A stretch of 64,000 nucleotides of DNA from Fomes fomentarius. Its lineage: Eukaryota; Basidiomycota; Agaricomycetes; Polyporales; Polyporaceae. The notes beneath the pieces are model-generated. The model made no database searches. It was not told the origin of the DNA and saw nothing but the letters and a program-made list of their open reading frames with translations. Below are positions 1 to 10,243 of the stretch, piece after piece. The position numbers were made by a program, and so were the translations under genes. The stretch lies in the NCBI GenBank assembly GCA_022606135.1, contig JABYQN010000002.1, forward strand, positions 1,302,001-1,366,000. The letters run 5' to 3'. Position 1 is the first letter of the stretch, and every line of letters begins with the position of its first letter.

Positions 1-3000
1 TCTTCTTCGATGGCAGCATCGTCTTCCTCCACAACCTCAGCATCATGTTCATCCTTCTGCGCGTCCAGGGACGCCTGCGCGTTTGCAACAAGGTCAAGAA
101 GAGTCTCCATGAGAACAGGCCATCGAGACACTATCCTAGAAGCAAGATGCTTCAAGACGTCACCAAGGAGGGTGAGAAATCCGACCTGTTGTTTCTCGGA
201 CGGCTCCTCCAGTACAGGGCGAACGGTAAAGTCACCCTTTTGAGGCTCAGCCGGGCGGTTCTTCCGGATGGGGTGCAACATGAGGTCCACCACCGAAGTC
301 AGCTCATCATCCGTACATCCAGCGAGCGAAGAGAGGACCGCAGCACGACGATCTGCACCACGCGAGCGACCTTTCCTCTCCAGCATCATACCAAAAAGCA
401 GCCGTATGATAACATCGACGAGCTCCACCCTCTCGTCGCCGTCTAACTGCGCGAAATCCAGCTGCGTGAGCTCGTCGCGCCACTTCGTATCATCCAACAG
501 CGTGCGAAGGGAGTCCGCATGCGGGAGCAGGCGCGGTGACTTGTAGTTGAGCAAGCAGGAGAGCGCGAGGCGCTGCAGCGCACGGTCGGGATGGGAGAGG
601 AGAGAGACGTAGAGGGCGCGCATGGCGTCCGTTGAGCGCAGTGCGTTCGGGTTAGAGAACTTCGCGAATAACTTAAGCCATGCGCTGAGTTTGTGCCGAG
701 GCAACTTCGAGGAGGCATCGGGGCCGGCCAGGGAGAGGAAGTAAGGGATGAGGTCGCGGTTGTATTTCTCCGCCAACGACGAGCACTCCTCCAGGACAGC
801 GAGAAGCTGTGTCTCGTACGTCGTCGCGTCGAATCTGTCGCCGGTAAGTTGACTCTGGATGGGATCGCTAAATGAACGTGAATTAGAAAGAAGAGCAGGC
901 AACCTGACGAACCAGTGTGATGGCCCGCTCGGCGGTAGAGTGACGGAGCCATTTAGCCACTACCACACGGAACTTGTGTGCACTCGGATCCCGCCACGAC
1001 CGCTCCTCTTCCCAGATATCGTCGCCTTCTTCATCTGCACGATCTCCCGCCCACGCGGGATCGGACGCTGAACCGATGCTTGGTGAAGAGGCGGTCTGTA
1101 GTTCCCCAAACAGGAGCCTCCACACCAGATCTCCGAACGGAGAAGATAGATTGTGCAGCGCAACGGCGGTCGGTGCCCAGAGAGGTCGAAGGTTGACTTT
1201 CAGCTGAGCTGCTGATAGTCAGGACAGACCGCAACATTCATTGGCAGATGAAGCGTACCTATCAAACAGCGCGCACAGATCTCTGCCGCGACTTCGTCCC
1301 CATTCGTCACAGCCACAGGTAGCCGCCCTATCCGCAGGACGCGCTCGCGCACACCTTGTACGTCGATGGATATTTCCTCGACTTGGAGGGCCTTCTTGAG
1401 CAACTCCGCCGGTCCATCTGCTGCTTGGATAACGGATGAGCTAAGCAATCTCAGACTGTTCAGCCGTAACGATTGAGAATGTGACAATAGAGACGTCTTC
1501 AGTGGCTGGTAGACAGTATCGAGAGTCAAGTGCGTGTCCTGCGAACCACTGGAAAGAGAGTCAGCTGGTACCAATTATGATACATGGAAACAGTTTACCT
1601 AGCTCGAATCAGTGACGCCAAGCCTTCCAACGCCCGTCCGGACCATCCCCACTTCTCAACTACCCTCGTGATCCATTTTGCCAAGTCAACCAAGTCCGCC
1701 CACTCTGCCGCAGGTCGCTCGGAGATAGAGGTTGCACACGCGCCGACGACCCACGCCGAGTTGGCGTATGTACTCTCATACTGGGAGCGAGTGTCCTCGA
1801 TATCCAACTCTTTGTCGACGATGCACACGAGAATCTTCGTGAGCGATGGAAGGAGTTTCGACAGCGTGATGACGTGTTCTAGCATTCGAACCTACGAGGC
1901 TTGTGAGTATGTATGCGCGTTGGCAGGGACAAGTAGTACGTACATTTGTTTCTGTGTGTTCCCAAGTCGTAAATGTCGTGTCTACCCACGTCTGGAGACG
2001 CTGCTTCCACACGATGTCCATGCCAGTAAGCCTCTTCTCTTTGCTCAGCGCAGCGAGCAGTTCCAGCGTCTCCGCCGGGTGCGTATCTAGCAGTTTGTGC
2101 GTGTTAGCCGAGACGTGTGGGAGCGCCATGAGTTTCCAGCCGCCCCAAGACAAGTCTGACAAAACGCCAGTGAGCTCGATGCCGAGGAGTGGACGCTCCC
2201 ATGACCGGTCGAAGACTTTGCGTCCGTGCGCCATCCAGAGAGCCATGTCGCCAGCAGTCAGAGCGCTCGTCGCAAACTTCAGCAGGTGAGGGTGGAGCGC
2301 GTCAGTGAGTGGTATTGCCCCGTATTCCGCTAGCAGGCTACCGAGTTGTTTGTCTAGGTCATGCGTGAGCCCCGCAGAAGAGATGGCACTGGGCTGCGTC
2401 ACTCACGGCTCATACGAGAACCTTGGCGTACTGAACAGACCACGCCCACAACCTCGAGAGATCGACGCATCCGTTCTCCATCAGTGTCCGCGCTTTTGAC
2501 CACGTCCAGGTATTGGTTGACCACCGCATCCGAGACGGGTGCCAGCTGGTCAGCACCTTTGCAATGGTGTATAAGTGCGGTGAGTACCCGACGAACAAGG
2601 GTGTACGTCTCGTCCGGGGAATCGCACGAGAGATAGTATCCAAGCAGGGGAGCGATCAGGCTTTCGGTGACGGTATGTAGGGTTTGCGAGACAGACTAGA
2701 GTATTAGTTAGATGGGACTCTTCGTCCATGAGACAGATAACGCACCTTGCAGGCTGTAACGAATATCCAAGCACATACATCTCCCAAGTCGCTTGATCTA
2801 GAGGCTACTATGTGCACGGCATCTTCTCGCAAAGACATTTTTATTCTCCGGAGAGTAGCACCCCAAACCTCCGCGGTCGCGCGCTGCACCTCAGGGTGAC
2901 ACTGGGGCAGAACCTCACAGAATGCAGTCCAAGCTTGCCGTAGAAGCTCCGCATCCACAGAGGGAATAAGTACATACTTGAACAGACCAGAGAACGTCGC

Positions 3001-3604
3001 CAGAAGAGCAGTCAGAGCTTCAGCAGCGAGAGAGCGGGGAAGCAATTTGAGCAGTTGCTTGAGAACGCGGGGGTACTCAGGTGCGAGGGTCGTGCGAAGG
3101 TCGTGTGCGAGCTTTTGGAAGAGACTACGTACCTCGTTCGCAATGAGTTCAAAAGAATAGAGAACGAGGGGACGTACTCAAGTATAGCCTTCAACCCCTC
3201 GTTGTCACTTTTCTCCAACGCTCCCAGCCAGATATCAACGACCTCCTTCCAATTGTGCAGCAAGAGCGGCATTGAGGCGGAGAGCGGTTCGGCATCCCGA
3301 GCGAATTTCAAGAAAGCTGGTGCGAGGTTTAGTTCCTGCCAGTGCAGGAGAGCTTCGTGGAAGTGCGAATCATGATCCTACAACCTATCTCTTAGTACAG
3401 ATAGGCATATGCACAAATGAACTTACGGCGAGCTCGTGATCAAATTTTGTCTGGTTGAGTGCAGACGGGAGGTGCACGCCCTTCAGAGTATCCTTGTAGG
3501 ACTCGTGCTAGCCATGGATGTGAAGTGAGCATGCCTTCTCGCTGAGCAGATTGCGCACATACTTTGAAACGTTTTGCTGGCCGCTCATCTGGATGGGAAT
3601 CCAT
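1..3604 (-). CDS. UTP20: UTP20 (U3 snoRNA-associated protein 20 / DRIM), 5' part, runs off left edge
   Basis: UTP20 is a very large HEAT-repeat scaffold of the small-subunit processome, needed in the nucleolus for 18S rRNA maturation. I see the N-terminal part only, in many exons on the minus strand. The start at 3604 gives MDSHPDERPAKRFK, then an intron (GTATGT..TAG), then exon 2 at 3507-3427 and exon 3 from 3377. Later exons read in frame as alpha-helical repeats. One passage near 3000-2710 (FKYVLIPSVDAELLRQAW, then CHPEVQRATAEVWG) and one near 700-440 (SHPDRALQRLALSCLL, then LLFGMMLERKGRSRGADRR) are typical of fungal UTP20. The rest of the roughly 2,500-residue protein lies beyond position 1. 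The open frames on the plus strand here are antisense shadows. Exon borders between about 3.2 and 1.0 kb were not all resolved. Family assignment is confident. Confidence 0.88.
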
Positions 3605-4331
3605 TATGAGACGGAGGTGAGACACAGTGACAGAGAGTCAAACACAACGAGATGCGTTCTGCACCGAGGACATCCATTTGCGAAAAATCTGGTAAGGAGC
3701 GCCCGCCAAATTTCTATTGATTACGTAGGCAGAAGCTCTTTCAAATTCGGTTTGTTCGCAGTTACTGACAATACAGCACGTATACAACAGTCAATACTCA
3801 TGATTGTTGATCGTTCTTACGTGCTTATCTTCCGCTTACCTTGCGTTTGTTACCATGTCACAGGCTCCCCGCGCCCCGCGTGGACTTTGACACGGACCAT
3901 CAACATCACGGTGTGAACCGTGTGATCTGCACTGAATCGCTGAACTGGTTCATTCTGGGCTGTCCCATCTGCTCTTGGTTGATGAACGCGGCGACAACTG
4001 GACACTGACGTCGCGAAGCACAGCGCATCACACGGTTTTGGGCGCAGGTATAAGACCCCGGGCGCATCCAACTCTCGACTAGCCTCCACCATCGGGTCGG
4101 TTGCATTACACGCTCTTTTCGACATACACTCTCCCTTTCGACCACGCCCGTTGGCGTCGATCGTGTTGCAGTGAGACTTCCCGGTTCCAGGTTCAGGTGA
4201 GTCGCGGTCTCCGTAACTGCGGGGAAGGTGCATATAATGAACTCAGGCACGGAAGATCCCCCAGGTTTTTTTTTCAAGCATCGACATTAAAAGAATCTAG
4301 CGAAACTGGCAGCCCTCCCGTCTCTACCATC
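3605..4331. promoter_or_regulatory. Divergent intergenic region between UTP20 and the membrane protein gene
   Basis: About 730 nt separate the two divergent start codons. A TATA-like box (GTATAAGACC) lies near 4048-4057 in the plus orientation, about 280 nt before the ATG at 4332. A short T tract sits near 4266-4275. I see no RNA gene or other coding exon here. Confidence 0.4.
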
Positions 4332-5326
4332 ATGTCGACGACCCAAGCCTCGTCCAGTTCGACGTCTTCAGTAAGCCCCACCCCAGAGTCGTCGCAATCT
4401 GGTACCACGCTTGCCCTGGGCATCTCTCTGGCCGTGGTTGCGGCTATCGTGTTCGGCGGTCTCGCGTTCTATTTCGTGCGGAGGCATCACAAGCGGAAAA
4501 AGGTGCAGAACCGCGTGGACGATCTCTCGGCGCATCGGAGGACGTATATGGTACCTGTTGACCCGAGCCACCTTGCTGCTCGTGTGACACCATTTGGGGT
4601 GGGGGTGAATGCACCTAATGTAGAGGTGCCTAAGTTCGGTGAGTCTCTCTATTCTCTTGAAAGCATAGGGAAGGAGTCCAAGGGCTGAGGGGACGTCATG
4701 CTGGTCGAGGGAAACGGAGGGCGCTGGATCGTCGGGTGGCTAGCAAGATGAGGTGGTATATCGGAATGGAAGGAGTTTCCATGTGTGACTCAGGACACTT
4801 TGCCGTAAATGCAGGCAGCCTGAGATTGCTCCCGTCATGCAGCAAGCAAAGGCTGGACGGAACATGATGGTTCATCGCCCTATGTGCCCTCTTTGCCACG
4901 CTGCGCATGACGCCAGTTTGTACCTGCATGATTGTTTATCCCAGATCCCTCGCTGCGCCGATGTTCCCAAACACAACTTCAGCCCCCGTTCTTAGAACTG
5001 GATCATCACTCGCAGACAGCTGACACCCTTGTTTCACAGTTCACAACCCGGGCGAGAACATGCGCGTTGCGTATCGCCGTTCCGACGGCGGTTGGAGCTT
5101 CCATCAAACCACGGAGCCCACTCCATCTGTGGACCTCCAACGAGAAACCACGATGTCGACAATGTACTCGCGTCCGAACTTGAACCCAAGCACAAAGGAG
5201 CAGAAGTTGCGTCCCGGCGAACTCACAACGCGTGGGTACGTCGAGCCCGACGCAGAAGGCATCCCGCCTCCGGCATACTACCACGACGAGAGTGTTTTCA
5301 GCGACAGCACATACAACCCCGTATGA
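4332..5326 (+). CDS. Small single-pass membrane protein of unknown function
   Basis: Proposed exons are 4332-4638 and 5040-5326, giving about 197 residues. The frame passes from GTGAGT at 4639 to TTTCACAG ending at 5039. The protein starts with a Ser/Thr-rich, probably O-glycosylated stretch of about 30 residues. It is followed by one hydrophobic segment (LALGISLAVVAAIVFGGLAF, about residues 33-55) and a basic stop-transfer cluster (RRHHKRKK). That predicts an extracellular N terminus and a cytosolic tail, which ends in a Pro/Tyr-rich stretch (IPPPAYYHDESVF). The architecture is common in Agaricomycetes and has no assigned role. The 401-nt intron is long for this genome, so an unrecognised middle exon is possible. 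If the intron were not removed, the first exon would stop at 4688. Confidence 0.62.
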
Positions 5327-5810
5327 TCGCCGTCGCCAGTGACGTCTTCTCTCCTCGCTCTACCCTCGGATATTCTCTCCAGCACACGCACGGTTCTATG
5401 TCGTCACGCTCTTGCATCATGCTCTACGCCCTCACGCTCTCGGATTGCCCCATGCTCTCTATGCGTATTTATCTCGGACACCTTCTAATTCGGATGTATC
5501 CATACCCTCGCTCCTTTCCCAGGTCTCCGTGTCGGCTCTCCAACTGGTTTCATCCGAGCAGACACAGCCGCATGCGCGGTTTTGGATTTATTTATCGTAT
5601 TATTCCTTCGCGGCGCGGATGCGCGATATTTTTCTGGTAGTTACTTAGTTGCAATCCATCACCCCCCTGGCTGGTCTACTGTTGAAGTCTTGAATTGAAT
5701 GTTGTCTGTGGCAACTGTCTACTTCGTCATGCACAATGTCAAAGTACACCCTGCAACAGCGATTACAGTGCATAGGCGCCCGTAGTATCTACTTCGACTC
5801 GACTGTCATC
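5327..5810. other. Intergenic, no gene seen
   Basis: This is the pyrimidine-rich 3' flank of the membrane protein gene and the 5' flank of SRP72. Open frames across it are not supported by splice sites or recognisable motifs. Confidence 0.5.
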
Positions 5811-7362
5811 ATGCCTCCCAGACCATCTGCGAAACCTCCAGCGAAACCATCAACAAAGAGTGGACAGACTCACCAGAAGGCGACCCCAAAGCAACCCTTG
5901 CCCATCGCTGACCGGCTGAAGCGACTCTTCACCTCGCTGTGCGCGCAGATTGACGGCGGGCACTTTGCGAATGCTATCAAGACCTGCGACAAGAGTATGT
6001 GTGCATGTGCAGACTCAATCCGTCTCAGCGATGTCGATATTAATATGATATGATTATTGATTATCGCGTGCAGTTCTCAGACTCGATCCAAAAGACCAAG
6101 ATGCACTGCAGACGAAGCTCTTCCTCCTCCTCCAGACCGACCAGTATGCCGCCGCACTCGCCCTGACCGAGTCTCCCAGCTCTGGGGATGACAGCCACGC
6201 ATTCGAGAAAACGTACTCCCTATATCGTCTGCACCGAGAAGATGAGGCGATCAAGGTCCTGGAGGTGATTAAGGAGAAGGACGGTGGAGATGAGGAAGGG
6301 GAGGTGGATAGAGGGGTTCTGCATCTGGAGGCACAGCTCGTACGTTTTCGCTTCGACTTGCTACTCGTCAGCGTGTGGCCCCGGTGCGAATGGCTGACGT
6401 GTTGGTGGACGCCGTCCACAATCCGCGTGTACTTGCACAGGCGTATCGCCAAGGGTCTTACCAGGAGGCGTTCGATCTCTACAACCAGCTGTTGGACAGC
6501 GCTGAGCCGGTGCGTATCGATCTCTTGATCTTTCATTTTGTTTTCGCGCGCGGTTCGTTGGACGTAGTGTTCGTGTATTGGCGCGGCAACGTGCGTCATG
6601 CGTCATCTAAAATGAGGGAGCAGAATCTCTCGTTGGATGTATGCAGTCACTCCACTCCCAAAGGCTCAACGTAGTGTTGGCGCTGGTGGGGAGACTTGGT
6701 GTTATGATGCTGCTGTGGATTGGGCACAATCCATCGGTGAAGTTTCCCGGTACAAAAATGGCCAGCCTGCGTACATGCATGCGTCCCAGACTCTGTGCAT
6801 TGTCACACTGCCTTTAGCCTTACGGTGGACATGAAAGTATCAATCGGGGTTTCACGGCGCCGGATCGCTGATCATAACCAAGGATCCCTCATACGACGCA
6901 AGTAACACATAGCACTAACCATACGCCGAACCGCAGAATTCGGAAGAGCACTCAGACATCCTCACCAACCTCGAAGCTGCGCAGAAGCACCTCGACTTCC
7001 TTACCTCAGGCTTTCTGCACGCCCTCGACACGCTCCCCACTGCCGTCTCGAGCACTCTGCAGACTGCACCCCCGCCCCAACAGCAGCAGGTGCAAGCCGC
7101 TTCCGTCTCGGCTCTTGCGTCTGCATCCGCCGTTCCTGCAGAGACGCAGAAGGCGAGGCAAGTGCGGATGAAGCGTGTGCCTAAAGGTGTCGTGCCTGGG
7201 GTCACACCTCCTCCAGACTCCGAGCGGTGGCTCAAGAAAAGCGAGCGGACAACGTTCGCGCAGGGCAGGAGGAGGAAGGGTGGGGGTGGGGCGACGCAGG
7301 GGGCAATGGAGCCTGCGAGTGGCAAGAGCACTGGCGGTGGAAAGGGCAAGAAAAAGAAGTAG
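5811..7362 (+). CDS. SRP72: Shortened SRP72, signal recognition particle subunit
   Basis: Exons 5811-5994, 6074-6339, 6441-6509 and 6937-7362 join in frame to about 314 residues. SRP72 binds SRP68 through N-terminal TPR repeats and 7SL RNA through a C-terminal basic region. Exons 1-3 encode TPR-like helices (for example AYRQGSYQEAFDLYNQLL, near residue 155). Exon 4 starts with SEEHSDILTNL and ends with the family C-terminal signature: KRVPKGVVPGVTPPPDSERW, then a WLKKSER motif, a Gly-rich stretch and a final lysine run. Full-length fungal SRP72 is usually about 600-650 residues. Here the central TPR block is missing between a Pro/Gln stretch and the basic tail, all inside exon 4, and the frame stays open. 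This is either a true compact isoform or an in-frame deletion copy. The intron at 6510-6936 is unusually long (427 nt). Confidence 0.75.
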
Positions 7363-8270
7363 GTCATGGTGCACGGAGGCCATGTAAGATTAGGCAAGTC
7401 CAGGTCTTGCTTCTGGTCTTCGGACCTCTCCACAGCTCCCGTACTGATGGAGTGCGCGTGACTGGCACGCTGCTTTGTACCACTCTCCAGATGTATGCAA
7501 TTTACTTCATTGCTTCAAGTAGAGTTGCCTTGTGTGCGTGTCGTGGCACTGTGCGTGCAGATTTGATCTTAGCAGATTCCTCAACGCCGGGCCCCATCGT
7601 GTCGATCCCCGGTCAGATAACGCCCAACGCCGCCAGGAATGTCTTGGTTGACATCGAGGAACGGCCGCGTGGTTAGGCGAACCTGCGCGTGTTGTACGCG
7701 AGGTTCACGGCAGAGAGGACTTCAAGCGTTCAATGTTCCTTCACCGTCCGCAAGATGGCCGGCGAGGAAGCGGGCTGGATATTGCAGGCAGACACGCGTA
7801 AGCCAGCGTCTCTCTTTCCTCCGCCCTGGCTAACACAGTCGGCTGCTGTACATGGGACCAGCGGTTGAATATTGTTGGACACCCGCGTACCCCCGTGTTT
7901 CAGAAGGTGACAGGTTTAAATGTTTTCAGAGTTTCGCCACTGCGGAAATTGCATCTGTTGGTGCAAGGAACCATTGTATACCGTGCCCCATCATCTCCGT
8001 CGCGAAGTTCGGTGCCCGCTTTATGGATAGCTCATATGTCAACACGTTCACGGATCAACAGTTCAATATTACCATGTATTCCATTCATCCGACGTCAAGG
8101 TGCACCTTCACACTGCACCGTCAGCGCATGCACTCGCGTGACCCATGCCACTCCGACCCATACAAGTAGGGCAAGTCTGGATCGCGGACCCAGCGCCCTT
8201 GGAGTTCTTCGTGCAAAGCTCACCACCTCGTATACGCTTCCTACTTAACACCTGACACAGTATAGTGAAC
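7363..8270. other. Intergenic, no gene seen
   Basis: This holds the 3' flank of SRP72 and the 5' flank of the phosphatase-like gene. Part of it (to about 7670) recurs in degraded form at 33.3-33.56 kb. No coding motif was recognised. Confidence 0.5.
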
Positions 8271-9934
8271 ATGTCCGCCCACCATGACGTCCTCGGCTCG
8301 GTCATCATCGCCCGCAACGGCGACCGCACTGAGTGCTTCCAGCACCCCGTCACTCAGAAGCCGGGATCCACCCAGAGCACCCCCCTTGGCTCGGTCTGTC
8401 TGCAATCTTCTTCGTCGCTCCGTTCTACCCTCTCATTGTGCTTGAATTTGAACAGGTCCAGGCGTACCAGCTCGGCCAGTACCTACGGAACCTGTACCTG
8501 AACCCCGACTCGCCCTCGCACATCCGCGGCATTCACTCTGACCTCGTCGACCTCCAGGAGGTCGCCGTCCGCGTCAAGGTCGGTGGAGAAGGTGCTTCCG
8601 TCTTCGACTCCGCCACTGCGCTCCTCCAGGGCCTCTTCCCGCCCAACCCGAACAACAGGATCACGCTCGCGAACGAGACGACTGTCGTAGCGCCCTTGAA
8701 CGGGTACCAGTACATCCCCGTCGAGACGGTCGAACCGAGCAACGACCGCTCGCTCGAGCCTTGGACTGATTGTCCGGTATGTGATGATGTATCTTGAGGC
8801 TCGTACGCCCATGCGTGAACTGAACTTGTGGCGTGGTGCGGTAGGCATTCGAGAAGCACGTGCAGAAAGTCCACAGCTCGGCCAAGTTCAAGGACGTCGC
8901 GAAGCAGGCGCAGCCGTTCTTCCACGCACTCAAGGACTTTGCTTTCGGCAGGGAGCTCTCTCTTGAGAATGCTTACAACGTACGCGATCCTCGAGTACTC
9001 TCTCGCTGAGCCCGTGCTCAGCCCCCCCTCGGTGAATGTAGGTCTGGGACCTCGTCAACTCGCAGCTCATCCACAACAAGACGTACGCGCACCGTCTCCC
9101 GCCCACCTTCATCGAGCAGGCCCGCGGCTTCGCAGACTTCCGCGAGAACGCCATCCACTCCGACGCTGCTATGGGCGGCATCGGCAACAGTACGTCTCCG
9201 CCCTCATCCTCCTACCTTCGCCGTTCGATCTAACTACTGACCATCGTTGGAAACGACAACTGAATATAAAAGTTGCCAGCCGGACAGCACTGAGCTCGGC
9301 CCTCAGGGCGCTCCAGCGCATCGCGTTCAACGGCGACCCGCTCCAGCTGATGGTGATCGAGACGACGTACCAGCCCTTCATCTCCTTCTTCCACCAGGCC
9401 GAGGTCGTCCAGCTGCACCCCGAGCTGCAGGGCATCCCCGACTTCGGGTCCGCCATCGCCATCGAGCTGCGCCGCGCGCCGCCGCCGGACCAGCGCGACT
9501 TCCTCCGCTTCAAGTTCCGCAACGGGACCGCGGAGGACTTCCGCACCATCCACGTCTTCAAGCACCGCGAGGACATCCCGCTCACCGAGTTCATCTACCG
9601 CCTCGAGAACTCGGTCGTCGGCTCGACCAAGGAGTGGGCGCAGGCGTGCAGCGCGTCGTCCGTCGACACCGTGTGGAACAAGCTCGGCGTCGAGAGCCCG
9701 CCGACGACGGGCAGCACCCTCGCGGATGCGAGCGTTGGCGTGTTCCTTGCGCTCACGATGCTGCTGTTGACGTTTGTCGCTGCGAAGACCATTCGTCGCC
9801 GCCGCGCGGTCCGTCTTTCTGGTCCTGAGGTGGGTTTCTTACTGTCTTCAAAGTTTCTGCAACAATGGTGAACAATGCAGTCTGACATCTAGTGTCAGGA
9901 GGACCTCTCTGCCGTCAAGGTTGCCCGCTACTGA
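8271..9934 (+). CDS. Histidine-phosphatase-like (acid phosphatase clade) membrane protein, catalytic His replaced
   Basis: Six exons (8271-8393, 8456-8776, 8845-8979, 9042-9189, 9273-9829, 9899-9934) join in frame to 439 residues. The fold family is histidine phosphatase clade 2 (acid phosphatase/phytase type), judged from the N-terminal motif position (VIIARNGDRTE), the following TPLG and the overall layout. The usual RHG nucleophile motif reads RNG, and the usual HD acid/base motif late in the protein is replaced by FFHQ (residues near 290). Near the C terminus there is one membrane span (VGVFLALTMLLLTFVAA) followed by RRRR and a short tail encoded by the last mini-exon. There is no clear signal peptide, so topology is uncertain. 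It is probably a membrane protein of the secretory system. Both catalytic changes suggest a non-enzymatic or altered role, but the same residues may be normal in this fungal subfamily. Confidence 0.8.
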
Positions 9935-10243
9935 GTGACTGCGGTGGTGCGATATGCATATGGACATACAGACTAAGTTTTCCGCCGTCTTGACATCATG
10001 GGCATGGGAATTATGGATTCTGCGACCCGCACAGTGGCTCGTGTCGCTATGTACAGATTATTTTCTCCTTTCTCTGTCGTTATTATTTCCCTCTTTCTCG
10101 GCTCTTTCTCTCCCTCTGGTCGTCCAAAGTATTATGAATGTGCTCTGGGAGGACACTCTTGTGCAAACGTTACAGCATGGTATATTCAATTGGTACAATC
10201 GTCCAAGCAGAGTGTACAAGCCTCAAGCAATCAAGGCAGTCAG

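Noticed and set aside
10..3916. Several plus-strand open frames over the UTP20 gene
   Set aside because: Antisense shadows. The minus strand gives conserved UTP20 sequence with splice sites.
4101..4331. Upstream extension of the small membrane protein to an earlier ATG
   Set aside because: It would add 77 residues of unrelated sequence crossing the likely leader. The ATG at 4332 gives the usual Ser/Thr-rich N terminus.
9169..9594. Minus-strand frames and a second plus-strand frame over phosphatase exon 5
   Set aside because: Overlap a well-supported exon. Low-complexity Arg/Pro or Glu/Val composition from GC-rich codons.
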